From the NCBI GenBank assembly GCA_964390565.1, contig CAYMII010000005.1, positions 67,458 through 131,457 of the forward strand: a stretch of DNA of 64,000 nt, in the 5' to 3' direction. The notes under the pieces were generated by a model. It was not told where the DNA came from. It did not search any database and saw only the letters and a list, made by a program, of their open reading frames with translations. This DNA is from UBA8529 sp964390565 (lineage in GTDB: Bacteria > Bacteroidota > Bacteroidia > Bacteroidales > Tenuifilaceae). Below are positions 34,038-43,474 of this stretch, in pieces (position 1 is the stretch's first letter; each line of letters starts with the position of its first letter). Both the position numbers and the translations under genes were made by a program.

Positions 34038-34568
34038 CTATACACCGCTTTGGCTTTCTTGTATTCTGATATCTTTTATGATCTTTACTGCAGATGCTCC
34101 GGTTAGCTTACCGTAAGCCTCATCGCCAATCATCATAACGGGTGCAAGCGAGCAACAACCAAGACATGCAACCGATTCGAGAGTAAATAATCTATCCTCG
34201 GTGGTTTCTCCATCCCTTACATTTAATGCTTCTTTAATTGCATCTGAGATTGCATCGGCGTTTTGAACATGGCAAGCAGTTCCGTGGCATACTTTGATAA
34301 TATGTTTGCCAACTGGATTCAATCGGAATTGGGAATAAAATGTGGCTACACCATACATATCGCTTAATGCAATTCCAGAGTGTTGTGATATTCTTTCGAA
34401 TGCTTTTCGTGGGATATACCCGTAAAGTTCTTGCGCACCTTGTAAAAGAGGAATTAAACTGCCTTTTTTACCTTTGTATTTATCAAGTAAAGGCTCAAGA
34501 AGGGCAATGTCTACCACTTCACCGTTACTCTTGTTTTGAATTTCAGGTTGGAGTCTTTGTACTCGCAT
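34038..34568 (-). CDS. NuoE/HydC-like [2Fe-2S] thioredoxin-fold subunit
   Basis: A 176-residue protein with an N-terminal helical part (PLLDKYKGKKGSLIPLLQGA, GYIPRKAFERIS) and a thioredoxin-like [2Fe-2S] domain with four Cys ligands in KVCHGTACHV and VACLGCCSLAPVM. It passes electrons from the NuoF-like subunit. It is the first gene of the complex; the gap to the NuoF-like gene is 67 bases. The same three-gene order (E, F, large subunit) is used by HydABC, HndABCD and Stn-type complexes. Confidence 0.9.
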   Translation of the reverse strand: MRVQRLQPEIQNKSNGEVVDIALLEPLLDKYKGKKGSLIPLLQGAQELYGYIPRKAFERISQHSGIALSDMYGVATFYSQFRLNPVGKHIIKVCHGTACHVQNADAISDAIKEALNVRDGETTEDRLFTLESVACLGCCSLAPVMMIGDEAYGKLTGASAVKIIKDIRIQESQSGV

Positions 34569-34600
34569 TGCTAACTTTTTTAGGCGTTTTTAAAAGAAAT

Positions 34601-34609
34601 GCAAATATA
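34601..34609 (-). promoter_or_regulatory. Possible -7 box of the NuoE-like operon
   Basis: TATATTTGC on the minus strand (34609-34601) fits TAnnTTTG(C/T) and lies 33 bases upstream of the ATG. No TTG at the right spacing is visible, so it is only a candidate. Confidence 0.4.
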
Positions 34610-34664
34610 TAGATGTTTATATATTTTATGTGCTCTTGAAAGGCTGAATTTACAAGAAATATTT

Positions 34665-34705
34665 TAAAAAAAATCTGTCAGGCTGTGGTGAGCAGCCCGA
34701 CAGAT
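34665..34705 (-). terminator. Rho-independent terminator of gdhA
   Basis: On the minus strand, ATCTGTCGGGCTG pairs with CAGCCTGACAGAT with one mismatch and is followed by eight T residues. It lies 23 bases beyond the gdhA stop. Confidence 0.88.
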
Positions 34706-34727
34706 ACTACTAAAACTAAAGGGAACG

Positions 34728-36083
34728 TTATACGACTCCTTGATCAATCATTGAATTGGCAACCTTTACAAAGCCTCCGATGTTTGCTCCATCAACGTAG
34801 TTAATGTAACCATCCTCTTTTGTGCCATATTTCTTACAAGTTTCATGAATATCTTTCATGATTTGGTGTAGGCGAGCGTCAACCTCTTCGCGTGTCCAAG
34901 ATAAACGAAGTGAGTTTTGAGACATCTCAAGACCAGATGTTGCAACACCACCAGCGTTAGCTGCTTTGCCTGGGCCAAATAAAATCTTATTCTTGATGTA
35001 TACTTCAACAGCCTCAGGGTTTGATGGCATGTTCGCACCCTCAGAAACGCAATAGCAACCGTTCTTAACAAGAATTTTAGCCTCTTCGCCGTTAATCTCA
35101 TTTTGGGTTGCACTTGGTAGAGCTACATCGCACTTAATACCCCATGGACGTTCGCCTGGGAAGTAATCGCAACCATACTTATCAGCATACTCTTTAATAC
35201 GGCCACGTTTCTCGTTTTTAAGCCACATTACAAATTTTAGTTTTTCAGCATCGATACCTTTTGAATCGTAGATGAAGCCTTCAGAGTCAGATAGGGTAAC
35301 ACATTTTCCGCCAAACTCGTTAACTTTTTCAACGGTATATTGGGCAACATTTCCTGAACCAGATACGGTAACAACTTTACCTTTGAAGCTTTCGCCACGG
35401 GTTTTAAGCATCTCTTGAGCAAAGTATACGTTGCCGTATCCTGTTGCTTCGGGACGAATTAATGAACCACCCCAAAGTCTACCTTTACCTGTTAGAACTC
35501 CAGTGAACTCGTTACGGATACGTTTATATTGGCCAAACATGAAACCAATTTCGCGACCACCAACACCTATATCTCCTGCAGGAACATCTGTGTCGGGCCC
35601 AATATGCTTGCAAAGTTCAGTCATGAAACTTTGGCAGAAACGCATAACCTCTTTATCAGATTTTCCTTTAGGATCAAAATCAGATCCCCCTTTACCACCA
35701 CCCATAGGAAGTGTGGTTAAGCTGTTTTTGAAAACTTGCTCAAAAGCTAAGAATTTCAAAATACCAAGATTTACAGTTGGGTGGAAGCGTAAACCGCCTT
35801 TGTATGGGCCAATTGCGCTATTCATCTCAATACGATAACCTCTATTGATTTGGATTTCGCCTTTATCATCAATCCAAGGAACTCTGAAAATTATTGTTCT
35901 CTCGGGTTCAGTAATTCTTTCAAGAATTTTCTCATTATAGTATATTGGATGCTCTTCCATGTAAGGCATAATACTTTCGATAACTTCCCTTACTGCTTGA
36001 TGGAATTCAAGTTCTGATGGGTTTTTAGCCACTACTTGGGCCATGAACTTGTTAACTTTTTGCTCAATAGCTTCGTTTTTCAT
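34728..36083 (-). CDS. gdhA: NADP-specific glutamate dehydrogenase
   Basis: A 451-residue hexameric-type glutamate dehydrogenase. The catalytic region PMGGGKGGSDFDPKGKSD with its active-site Lys, the N-terminal GPYKGGLRFHPTVNLG, and the nucleotide-binding VTVSGSGNVAQYTVEK are visible. The length and the sequence GSDFDPKGKSD fit the NADP-dependent biosynthetic subfamily. It aminates 2-oxoglutarate, linking ammonia assimilation to the NADPH pool that the adjacent redox complex may feed (inference). It has its own terminator and is separate from the NuoE-like operon. The 294-base gap upstream shows no signal I can support. Confidence 0.95.
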   Translation of the reverse strand: MKNEAIEQKVNKFMAQVVAKNPSELEFHQAVREVIESIMPYMEEHPIYYNEKILERITEPERTIIFRVPWIDDKGEIQINRGYRIEMNSAIGPYKGGLRFHPTVNLGILKFLAFEQVFKNSLTTLPMGGGKGGSDFDPKGKSDKEVMRFCQSFMTELCKHIGPDTDVPAGDIGVGGREIGFMFGQYKRIRNEFTGVLTGKGRLWGGSLIRPEATGYGNVYFAQEMLKTRGESFKGKVVTVSGSGNVAQYTVEKVNEFGGKCVTLSDSEGFIYDSKGIDAEKLKFVMWLKNEKRGRIKEYADKYGCDYFPGERPWGIKCDVALPSATQNEINGEEAKILVKNGCYCVSEGANMPSNPEAVEVYIKNKILFGPGKAANAGGVATSGLEMSQNSLRLSWTREEVDARLHQIMKDIHETCKKYGTKEDGYINYVDGANIGGFVKVANSMIDQGVV

Positions 36084-36377
36084 GATTAAATGTTTTAGTT
36101 AAGAGTTGTATTTTTTGTGAATGAGTGTTCCGTTTAAATTCAGTTGAAAGTTATTGCAAAAAAATCATTAAATAACTGAGAATGATTAAAATACAGTTAT
36201 ATACCGATGAGGGTGTTCGGCGTTTTACGTAATCTTTCTCCGAGTTTTACTTAAATGCTTTTTTTGCATTGATGATGATGAAAAATGAAGCTAACTTGAA
36301 ACGTTTTAAATGATAAATTCAATATGAGATAAGGTTTAGAAAGACGTTTAGTAAACTCACTCCAAACTCCTTTTGCC

Positions 36378-39300
36378 ATGCCTCAAACAGCTGCTAATCC
36401 AGAAGATTTTTATAAACTGCTAGCTCAAAGCAAAGAGAGGCTTAAGGAGTTGGCAGCAATCAATCAGGCCATTGCCATTACAAAAGAGGGTAAATCTATT
36501 GAGGATACTCTTCATCAACTTTGCCTGATTCTTCCCGATGCTTGGCAATACCCCGAGTATACCATTGTTCATATTAAGTATGGAAAGTACGAATTTCAAA
36601 CATCAGGATTCAGGGTTACACCATGGTGTCAAAGGCAGGATTTTGAAACTATTGATGGTGACTTCGGATTTATTGAGATTTTCTATACTCGCGAGTTTCC
36701 CGAGGAACATGAGGGGCCATTCCTAAAAGAGGAGCGCGATCTTATCATAAATATTACCAATATCTTAACAGGCTATCTAAATAGCATTAAAGGGAAAGAT
36801 ATTATTAAAGAAGTTCGTGTTGTTCAGAAACGAAAGTCTGAAGGCGATGGTACCGCAAGTAAACAACTTTTACAGCACTTTATTAATCAGCATAATGTTG
36901 ATAGGGACATTTATCACGATCTGATGCCCTTTAAAGTAAAGGAAATACTCCTTATATCTACTCTTTACGATGCTTACAGCATAGAGAAGGAGGATAGGCT
37001 TACCGATAATATTCTTGGTGAGTATTCCAAATTAAGTTTATCAACCGTACCACGTATTACTGGAGTGTCTAACCTTGATGAGGCTCTCGAAAAACTCGAT
37101 GAGAAGTACTTCAACATGGTTATCATCATGATGGGTGCCGATACGCACACTCCATTGGAAATGAGTAAAAGGATTAAAAGTGAGTATAGCTATGTTCCAT
37201 TGTATCTTCTGGTTAACAATAGTATTATTGTTAATGAGATGGAGAAGAACCCTGTTTCCATTGCCAGCATTGATAAAATATTTGTATGGAATGGCGACCC
37301 AAAGGTTTTCTTTACAATGATTAAACTTCTTGAGGATAAGGTGAATATCGAGAATGATACGCGAATTGCATTGACAAGGGTAATTCTTTTAGTTGAAGAT
37401 TCGCCTAAATACTATTCAAGGTATCTTCCACTACTGTATAGCAGCGTACTTGAGCAGACCAAGCGCGTGATTGAAGATGTTAGCACAGACGATTTGTACA
37501 AAGTGCTTCGGATAAGGATACGCCCCAAGATTATACTTGCAGGCACCTACGAGGAAGCAATCGACCTGTTTACTCGTTATAAAAACTACATGCTTTGTCT
37601 CATATCAGATGTGAAGTTTTATAAAAACAACATCCTCGACGATAATGCAGGTTTACAGCTTGTAACTCATGTTCGCAAGGAGTTGCCAAGTTTGCCTGTT
37701 ATAATTCAATCGTATGAGCAGAGCAAGGAAGAGATGGCCTTTAAGATGAAGGTCTCATTCATTAACAAGAACTCTGAGAGCTTGATGCAGGAGATTAGGA
37801 GTTTTTTGAGTAACTATTTGGGCTTTGGTGATTTTGTTTTTCGTGATGCAAACAGTAATCCAATTGCAATTGCCTCAACCATGGAGGAGTTTGAGCGGGA
37901 GCTGAGGATTATCCCAAACGATAGCCTCCTTTATCATGCCCAAAAAAACCACTTCTCCATGTGGCTTGCCGCTCGTGGCGAAATTCAAGTAGCCAGAATC
38001 ATTCACCCATCAACTATTGATGATTTTTCGGGACCTGAAGAAATTCGCGAATACTTGCTTAATACTTTGAAGAAGTATAGACAGGAGAAACGACGTGGAA
38101 AAATTGTTGGTTTTGATACTGCATGGGAGGTTGATGAGAGTAACATCGTAAGCCTTGCCGAAGGTTCATTCGGAGGGAAAGGTAGAGGGTTATCGTTTAT
38201 TAATACCCTAATTTACACATTTGATATTTCGCAGTATGCACCAAATATTAACCTTCGAACACCTCGAACCTCAATTATCGGAACTACCGAGTATGAGGGT
38301 TTTATGATGCGAAATAATTTGTACGAAAAAGTTTTTGCGTCCTCGAATTTCCTTGAAATACAAAAACATTTTTTAGAGGCTGAACTATCGGATCAACTTA
38401 AAATTAGGCTTGATAGACTTTTACAGATATATCATCGCCCATTGGCTGTTCGTTCATCGGGCTTGCTTGAGGATTCTATCATGCAGCCTTTTGCTGGAAT
38501 TTTTGAAACCTATATTGTTCCCAACAATCATCCCGATAAGCATGTGCGATTGAAACAGGCGATGGATGCCGTCAAGCTTGTTTATGCTTCTGTTTTCTCC
38601 GATACTGCAAGGGGCTACATCAAGGCAATAAACTATAAGATTGAGGATGAACGGATGGCTGTAATAATACAGGAAGTAGTTGGTAATTCTTTTGGCAATT
38701 ACTATTATCCTCATATTAGCGGCGTGGCGCAGTCCTATAACTACTATCCTTTTGGTCATATTCAACCCGATGATGGTTTTGCAAATATTGCTTTAGGGCT
38801 TGGTAAGTATGTTGTTGAAGGTGAGCGAGCTTATCGTTTTTGTCCTAAGTACCCAACCTTGATAAACTACTCCAATAACGATTTGATTAAAAATTCTCAG
38901 GTCGATTTCTTTGCTGTTGATCTTTCAAAGCATGAAATCAATTTGCTGGAAGGAGATGAAGCGGGTCTTGCTAGACTAAATCTATATGAATCGGAGCAGC
39001 ATGGTACTTTGAAACATTGCGCATCGGTATATAACCCTGAAAATAATTCAATTACACCTGGCTTAGGCCAACCGGGACCAAGAGTGGTTAATTTTGCTAA
39101 TATATTAAAGTACAATTACATCCCTTTAGCACAAACCATTCAGGTTGTACTTGATGTCGTTAAGGAGGCGTTAGGTGTTGCCTGCGAAATTGAGTTTGCT
39201 GTGGATTTAAATCGCGACACGAACTATAAATCCTCTTTTTTCCTTTTACAGATAAAACCAATGCTTGGAAATACTCAGGATTATAAAGTTGATTTAGACT

Positions 39301-39821
39301 CTGTTGATATGAGTAAAGTAATACTCCTATCTAAAAACGGCATGGGTAATGGCTATTTGAATAATATTGCCGATGTTGTTTTTGTTAAACGCGAAGCGTT
39401 TGATAAGTCGATGACCTGCGAAATGGCTCTTGAACTGGAGGAGATTAATGGCAAACTTTATAGTGCCGATAGAAGATGTATTTTGATTGGCCCAGGTCGC
39501 TGGGGCACACGCGATAGGTGGATTGGTATACCAGTTACTTGGCCTCAAATTTCGCAAGCGAAAATTATTGTTGAGACCAGTTTTGAGGATTTCCCATTAG
39601 ATGCCTCGTATGGCTCGCACTTCTTCCACAATGTAATATCGATGGATGTTGGCTATTGCTCAGTTCAGGATGGCGATACGAATGCGAGAGTTGCGTGGGA
39701 TGTACTAAATAGCTACCCGGTTGAGTACGAGACCAAATTCTTTAAGCATATTCAACTTCCAAAGCCTTTAATTGTTAGGATGGATGGTCGACAAAGGTTG
39801 ATCGTTGCGAGTATAGAGTAA
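36378..39821 (+). CDS. Receiver-like/PPDK_N multidomain protein, first of a tandem pair
   Basis: A 1147-residue protein. Residues about 15-140 look like a GAF-type domain. About 185-315 is a degenerate receiver-like domain, and about 333-480 a second, better receiver-like domain (ILLVEDS at about 335 and a candidate phospho-acceptor Asp near 410 in LISDV). From about 590 a PEP-synthase/PPDK N-terminal ATP-binding domain begins: GSFGGKGRGLSF, then RPLAVRSSGLLEDSIMQPFA (about 686-705) and ERMAVIIQEVVG. A C-terminal region with IGPGRWGTRDRWIGIPVTW (about 1037-1055) is shared with the neighbour. The phosphohistidine and PEP/pyruvate TIM-barrel domains are absent. It is probably a phosphorylation-controlled ATP-dependent phosphotransferase of unknown substrate (inference). 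Confidence 0.78.
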   Translation: MPQTAANPEDFYKLLAQSKERLKELAAINQAIAITKEGKSIEDTLHQLCLILPDAWQYPEYTIVHIKYGKYEFQTSGFRVTPWCQRQDFETIDGDFGFIEIFYTREFPEEHEGPFLKEERDLIINITNILTGYLNSIKGKDIIKEVRVVQKRKSEGDGTASKQLLQHFINQHNVDRDIYHDLMPFKVKEILLISTLYDAYSIEKEDRLTDNILGEYSKLSLSTVPRITGVSNLDEALEKLDEKYFNMVIIMMGADTHTPLEMSKRIKSEYSYVPLYLLVNNSIIVNEMEKNPVSIASIDKIFVWNGDPKVFFTMIKLLEDKVNIENDTRIALTRVILLVEDSPKYYSRYLPLLYSSVLEQTKRVIEDVSTDDLYKVLRIRIRPKIILAGTYEEAIDLFTRYKNYMLCLISDVKFYKNNILDDNAGLQLVTHVRKELPSLPVIIQSYEQSKEEMAFKMKVSFINKNSESLMQEIRSFLSNYLGFGDFVFRDANSNPIAIASTMEEFERELRIIPNDSLLYHAQKNHFSMWLAARGEIQVARIIHPSTIDDFSGPEEIREYLLNTLKKYRQEKRRGKIVGFDTAWEVDESNIVSLAEGSFGGKGRGLSFINTLIYTFDISQYAPNINLRTPRTSIIGTTEYEGFMMRNNLYEKVFASSNFLEIQKHFLEAELSDQLKIRLDRLLQIYHRPLAVRSSGLLEDSIMQPFAGIFETYIVPNNHPDKHVRLKQAMDAVKLVYASVFSDTARGYIKAINYKIEDERMAVIIQEVVGNSFGNYYYPHISGVAQSYNYYPFGHIQPDDGFANIALGLGKYVVEGERAYRFCPKYPTLINYSNNDLIKNSQVDFFAVDLSKHEINLLEGDEAGLARLNLYESEQHGTLKHCASVYNPENNSITPGLGQPGPRVVNFANILKYNYIPLAQTIQVVLDVVKEALGVACEIEFAVDLNRDTNYKSSFFLLQIKPMLGNTQDYKVDLDSVDMSKVILLSKNGMGNGYLNNIADVVFVKREAFDKSMTCEMALELEEINGKLYSADRRCILIGPGRWGTRDRWIGIPVTWPQISQAKIIVETSFEDFPLDASYGSHFFHNVISMDVGYCSVQDGDTNARVAWDVLNSYPVEYETKFFKHIQLPKPLIVRMDGRQRLIVASIE

Positions 39822-39878
39822 TGAAAAATTAAACAACTAAGAGTACAAAGGATAATCAGGAGGGACACAATGTTTTTA

Positions 39879-39917
39879 TTTACTTTGTGAAAACCTTAGT
39901 GTCCTTTGTGGTTAAGA
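39879..39917 (+). repeat. CTTTGTG-type intergenic repeat, copy 2
   Basis: CTTTGTGAAAACCTTAGTGT followed by CCTTTGTGGTTAAG lies just before the ATG of the second paralogue and resembles the repeat at 28325-28440. It is open by chance in the frame of the next gene, which can mislead start prediction. Confidence 0.6.
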
Positions 39918-39937
39918 AATTTAAAATCGAATTTGCC

Positions 39938-42925
39938 ATGGAAAACAAGACGAATGAGTTAAAGGCAGGCAACTACTATTTTGCCGAAACGGCATTCGAT
40001 TTGTTGATGAAAAAGCAGATTAAAAGCGTTTTGCTTATTTGTAGCAAATACGATGCCTTTATGCTCGAGGAAGATGGTCGAATCGATGAGCAAATTTTTA
40101 ATGAGTACGTTTCGCTAAACCTTCGTTATCCACCCGTTTTTTATCAGGCAAACTCGGCCGAGGATGCATTCGCAATGCTTAAAAAGCAGTCCATCGACTT
40201 AGTGATATCGATGCTAAATGTTGAGGGAATGGATACATTCACGTTGGCAAAAGGAATTAAAGATCTATATCCTCAGAAGCCAATTGTGGTTTTAACCCCT
40301 TTCTCCCGTGAGGTTTCATTAAAGTTAAGTAAGGTTGACTTATGGGCGGTTGATCATGTTTTTGCATGGTTGGGAAATGCTCATATAATGCTCGCTATCA
40401 TCAAACTAATCGAGGATAGTCTCAACGCAGAGTATGACATAAATGAGGTTGGAGTTCAGGCTATTCTTCTGGTTGAGGACTCAGTTCGATTCTATTCGAG
40501 TTATCTGCCTCTTTTATATAAGATTATCTATACGCAAGGTAAGGAGTTTATGTCCGAAGGGTTGAATGAGCATCAAAAGATGATGCGACTCCGCGGGCAG
40601 CCTAAAATCTTGCTAGCCGAAAACTTCGACCAAGCCGTTGAGATGTACGAGAAGTACAAGAATAATCTTTTAGGCGTGATTACCGATATGAGTTACCCTT
40701 GCAGCGGCAAAATGGAGCAAAGGGCAGGGGTAAAGCTTATCGAGAAGATTAAGGCTGATAATGTTTTCCTCCCAATTCTGCTTCAATCTTCAGATGTTAA
40801 TAATAGGCTAATTGCAAAGCAGTTAAAGGTTGGGTTTATTCATAAGTATTCAAAAACATTATCGCTTGAATTGCGCGATTTTGTGGTTAAATACCTCGCC
40901 TTCGGAGATTTTGTCTTTATCGATCCTGATACTGGCAATGAAATATTTAGAGCATCCGACCTTAAATCGTTGCAGGATTTAATATTCCAAGTGCCCGAAT
41001 CATCTTTAGAGTATCATATCCGGCGTAACCACATATCGAAATGGTTAACGGCACGAGCGCTTTTCCCCATTGCCGAGATTTTTAAGTATTTCAAAACCGA
41101 GGATTTCAATAATTTCGATGAAATTAGGCGATTTATCTTCGATACCATCGATAGGTACAGGCAGAATAAGGGTCGTGGGATTATTGCTAAATTCTATCGC
41201 GATCGATACGACGAATATCAGATTTTCTCGCGCATTGGCGATGGTTCAATGGGCGGAAAGGGGCGTGGACTAGCTTTTGTTGATTCGCTGATAAAACGAA
41301 ATTACCTAATGCATAAGTTTGAGGATGTAACCCTTACCATTCCTCGTACGGTTGTGCTTAGCACCGATGTCTTCGACGAGTTTATGGAGGTGAATAACCT
41401 CTATCCTATAGCCATGTCGGATATCAGCAACGAGGAGATGCTTCGCCATTTTCTTAGGGCATGCATTCCTGCTAGAGTTCATAAGGATTTATTCTCTTTT
41501 ATTACTGTAGCACGCAATCCAATTGCTGTTCGGTCATCGAGCCTTTTGGAGGACTCACACTATCAGCCTTTTGCAGGTATTTACTCAACTTACATGGTTC
41601 CTAACCTTCGCGAGAACGAGCACCAGATGCTTGAAATATTAGGACAGGCAATCAAGTGTGTTTATGCTTCGGTGTACTATAAAGAGAGCAAGGCGTATAT
41701 GCAGGCAACTCAGAATGTAATTGACGAGGAGCGCATGGCTATAGTTTTGCAGGAGGTTGTTGGCACTGCTTATGGGCATAGATTTTACCCAAGCATATCA
41801 GGCGTTGCTCGCTCGCTTAACTTCTACCCCATAGCACCCGAAGCTCCGGCTGATGGAATTGCAAGCATCGCGCTTGGTTTAGGGAAGCACGTTGTTGAGG
41901 GCAAGCCTAGCCTTCGTTTTTCGCCCAAATATCCTAAAAAGGTGTTTCAACTATCAATCCCTGAAATGGCTTTGAGCGAAACACAAAAAACATTTCTGGC
42001 GCTCGATTTAAGACCATCAAGTTTTGTTCCCTCAACCGATGATGGAATAAATCTTCTCGAACTTGATGTTCGCGATGCTTACAACGATGGAACGCTTGCG
42101 CTGCTTGCGTCTACATTCGATAACGAGAACCAGCATATAAAGGAGGGGTATAATGGACAAGGTTTGCCAATTCTCTCTTTTTCAGGAATTTTAAGACATA
42201 ATAAATTCCCTCTTGCTGAAATACTCAGCACACTACTTAAACTTGGCGAGCACGAGATGAATACTCCCGTAGAGATTGAGTTTGCCGTGAACTTGAATGT
42301 GCCCGAGGGTCACCCAAAGCTTTTCAGTTTTTTACAAATCCGACCCATAGTTCAAAATCGAGAGATTATTAATACTGATCTCGATAATATCAAAAAGGAA
42401 GACCTTGTACTCTTCTCTGACTCATCGCTTGGGAACGGAAAAATACAGAATATTTACGATGTTATTTATGTTAAGCCCGAATCGTTTGATAAGGCTCGTA
42501 CTTGCGAGATTGCGCTGATTATTGAGTCGTTAAATCAAAAGCTTGTAAACGAGGGTAAGCCTTATATTTTAATTGGCCCCGGACGTTGGGGCTCAGCCGA
42601 TAAGTGGCTTGGAATTCCAGTAAAGTGGTCTCAGATTTCGGGGGCAAGGCTTATTGTTGAGGCAGGGCAGGAGAACTACCGAATTGACCCAAGTCAGGGA
42701 ACGCACTTCTTCCAAAACCTAACATCTTTTAGGGTTGGCTACATAACGGTTAACCCGCATGTAAACGAGGGGTATCTGAATTTCGAGTATTTAAACGGTG
42801 CCAACAAAGTTTACGAGGATGATCTTGTGCGCCATGTCTCATTCGATGAACCACTTGAAGTAATTATCAACGGGCAAAACCGTAAGGCAGCAGTACTGAA
42901 GAGGGTTGGGGTGGTGGTGAGTTGA
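39938..42925 (+). CDS. Receiver-like/PPDK_N multidomain protein, second of a tandem pair
   Basis: A 995-residue paralogue of the preceding protein, from the ATG at 39938 (an earlier in-frame GTG at 39887 lies within an intergenic repeat). Both genes share the context TTTGCCATG at their start. It lacks the N-terminal GAF-like domain. Receiver-like domain 1 spans about 15-145 and domain 2 about 170-330 (AILLVEDS about 174-181; Asp of VITDMSYP near 249). The PPDK_N part has GSMGGKGRGLAF (about 435-446), IAVRSSSLLEDSHYQPFAGI (about 528) and ERMAIVLQEVVG; the shared IGPGRWGSADKWLGIPVKW region is at about 878. The two proteins probably form a complex or successive steps. Function unknown. Confidence 0.78.
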   Translation: MENKTNELKAGNYYFAETAFDLLMKKQIKSVLLICSKYDAFMLEEDGRIDEQIFNEYVSLNLRYPPVFYQANSAEDAFAMLKKQSIDLVISMLNVEGMDTFTLAKGIKDLYPQKPIVVLTPFSREVSLKLSKVDLWAVDHVFAWLGNAHIMLAIIKLIEDSLNAEYDINEVGVQAILLVEDSVRFYSSYLPLLYKIIYTQGKEFMSEGLNEHQKMMRLRGQPKILLAENFDQAVEMYEKYKNNLLGVITDMSYPCSGKMEQRAGVKLIEKIKADNVFLPILLQSSDVNNRLIAKQLKVGFIHKYSKTLSLELRDFVVKYLAFGDFVFIDPDTGNEIFRASDLKSLQDLIFQVPESSLEYHIRRNHISKWLTARALFPIAEIFKYFKTEDFNNFDEIRRFIFDTIDRYRQNKGRGIIAKFYRDRYDEYQIFSRIGDGSMGGKGRGLAFVDSLIKRNYLMHKFEDVTLTIPRTVVLSTDVFDEFMEVNNLYPIAMSDISNEEMLRHFLRACIPARVHKDLFSFITVARNPIAVRSSSLLEDSHYQPFAGIYSTYMVPNLRENEHQMLEILGQAIKCVYASVYYKESKAYMQATQNVIDEERMAIVLQEVVGTAYGHRFYPSISGVARSLNFYPIAPEAPADGIASIALGLGKHVVEGKPSLRFSPKYPKKVFQLSIPEMALSETQKTFLALDLRPSSFVPSTDDGINLLELDVRDAYNDGTLALLASTFDNENQHIKEGYNGQGLPILSFSGILRHNKFPLAEILSTLLKLGEHEMNTPVEIEFAVNLNVPEGHPKLFSFLQIRPIVQNREIINTDLDNIKKEDLVLFSDSSLGNGKIQNIYDVIYVKPESFDKARTCEIALIIESLNQKLVNEGKPYILIGPGRWGSADKWLGIPVKWSQISGARLIVEAGQENYRIDPSQGTHFFQNLTSFRVGYITVNPHVNEGYLNFEYLNGANKVYEDDLVRHVSFDEPLEVIINGQNRKAAVLKRVGVVVS

Positions 42926-43094
42926 GTAGTTAATATGGTGATAAGAAGATAAGTTGACAAGTTAATTGTACTTATTTTATGAAGAATGTCTTTGTTGAAC
43001 AGGGTGGTGGTAAGTTAATGAGTTATTAGGTTGACAAGTGAACTTTAATATACCCTTATTGAAAGCAAACTTTGTCGAACTGAGGTTCTACAAA

Positions 43095-43120
43095 TAAAAA
43101 AGGGTGTCACTTAACACCCT
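43095..43120 (-). terminator. Rho-independent terminator of the small lipoprotein gene
   Basis: On the minus strand AGGGTGT (43120-43114) pairs with ACACCCT (43107-43101) around 6 bases, followed by TTTTTATTT. It lies 21 bases beyond the stop at 43142. Confidence 0.85.
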
Positions 43121-43141
43121 ACTCAATTCTAATTGTTATTA

Positions 43142-43474
43142 CTAATGGTTTATCTTTTCATCTATCATAAGTTCGCCTGTTCCAATAAAAGTCTTTATTA
43201 GTTTGGCCCTTTTATAAACCTTAACTTCAATTTCAGACTCTGAAGTTGCTCCGGTTACCTTTAATATTAATTGGAAATCTTCTGAATGTTCATCCCAATA
43301 CTGCCAGCCCTTAGGGACTGTTACATTGTCTACCATTTCACCTTGCTGGTTTTTGTAACTTACAAGATAGGTTTCATCAGAACCTCCAACTTCGACCGTA
43401 AACGTTGCATTATCCTTATAGCAGGAGGTAAAAGTAACCGCTAAAAAAGCAAAAAGTATAATTATCTTTTTCAT
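43142..43474 (-). CDS. Small lipoprotein of unknown function
   Basis: A 110-residue protein with a lipoprotein signal (KKIIILFAFLAVTFTSCYKD, Cys18). The rest is a single beta-sandwich-like domain (strands such as FTVEVGGSDETYLVSYKN, SEIEVKVYKRAKLIK). I do not recognise the family. It is a single-gene unit with its own terminator, between the tandem PPDK_N pair and the BRO-type gene. Confidence 0.65.
   Translation of the reverse strand: MKKIIILFAFLAVTFTSCYKDNATFTVEVGGSDETYLVSYKNQQGEMVDNVTVPKGWQYWDEHSEDFQLILKVTGATSESEIEVKVYKRAKLIKTFIGTGELMIDEKINH

Noticed and set aside
34728..36083. Open frames antisense to or out of frame with gdhA (for example 35431-35838 plus)
   Set aside because: The gdhA frame is fully supported by conserved motifs; the others are shadows of its codon bias.
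39887..39937. GTG start adding 17 residues to the second PPDK_N protein
   Set aside because: The added codons are part of an intergenic repeat also found upstream of another gene; the ATG at 39938 has the same context as that of its paralogue.
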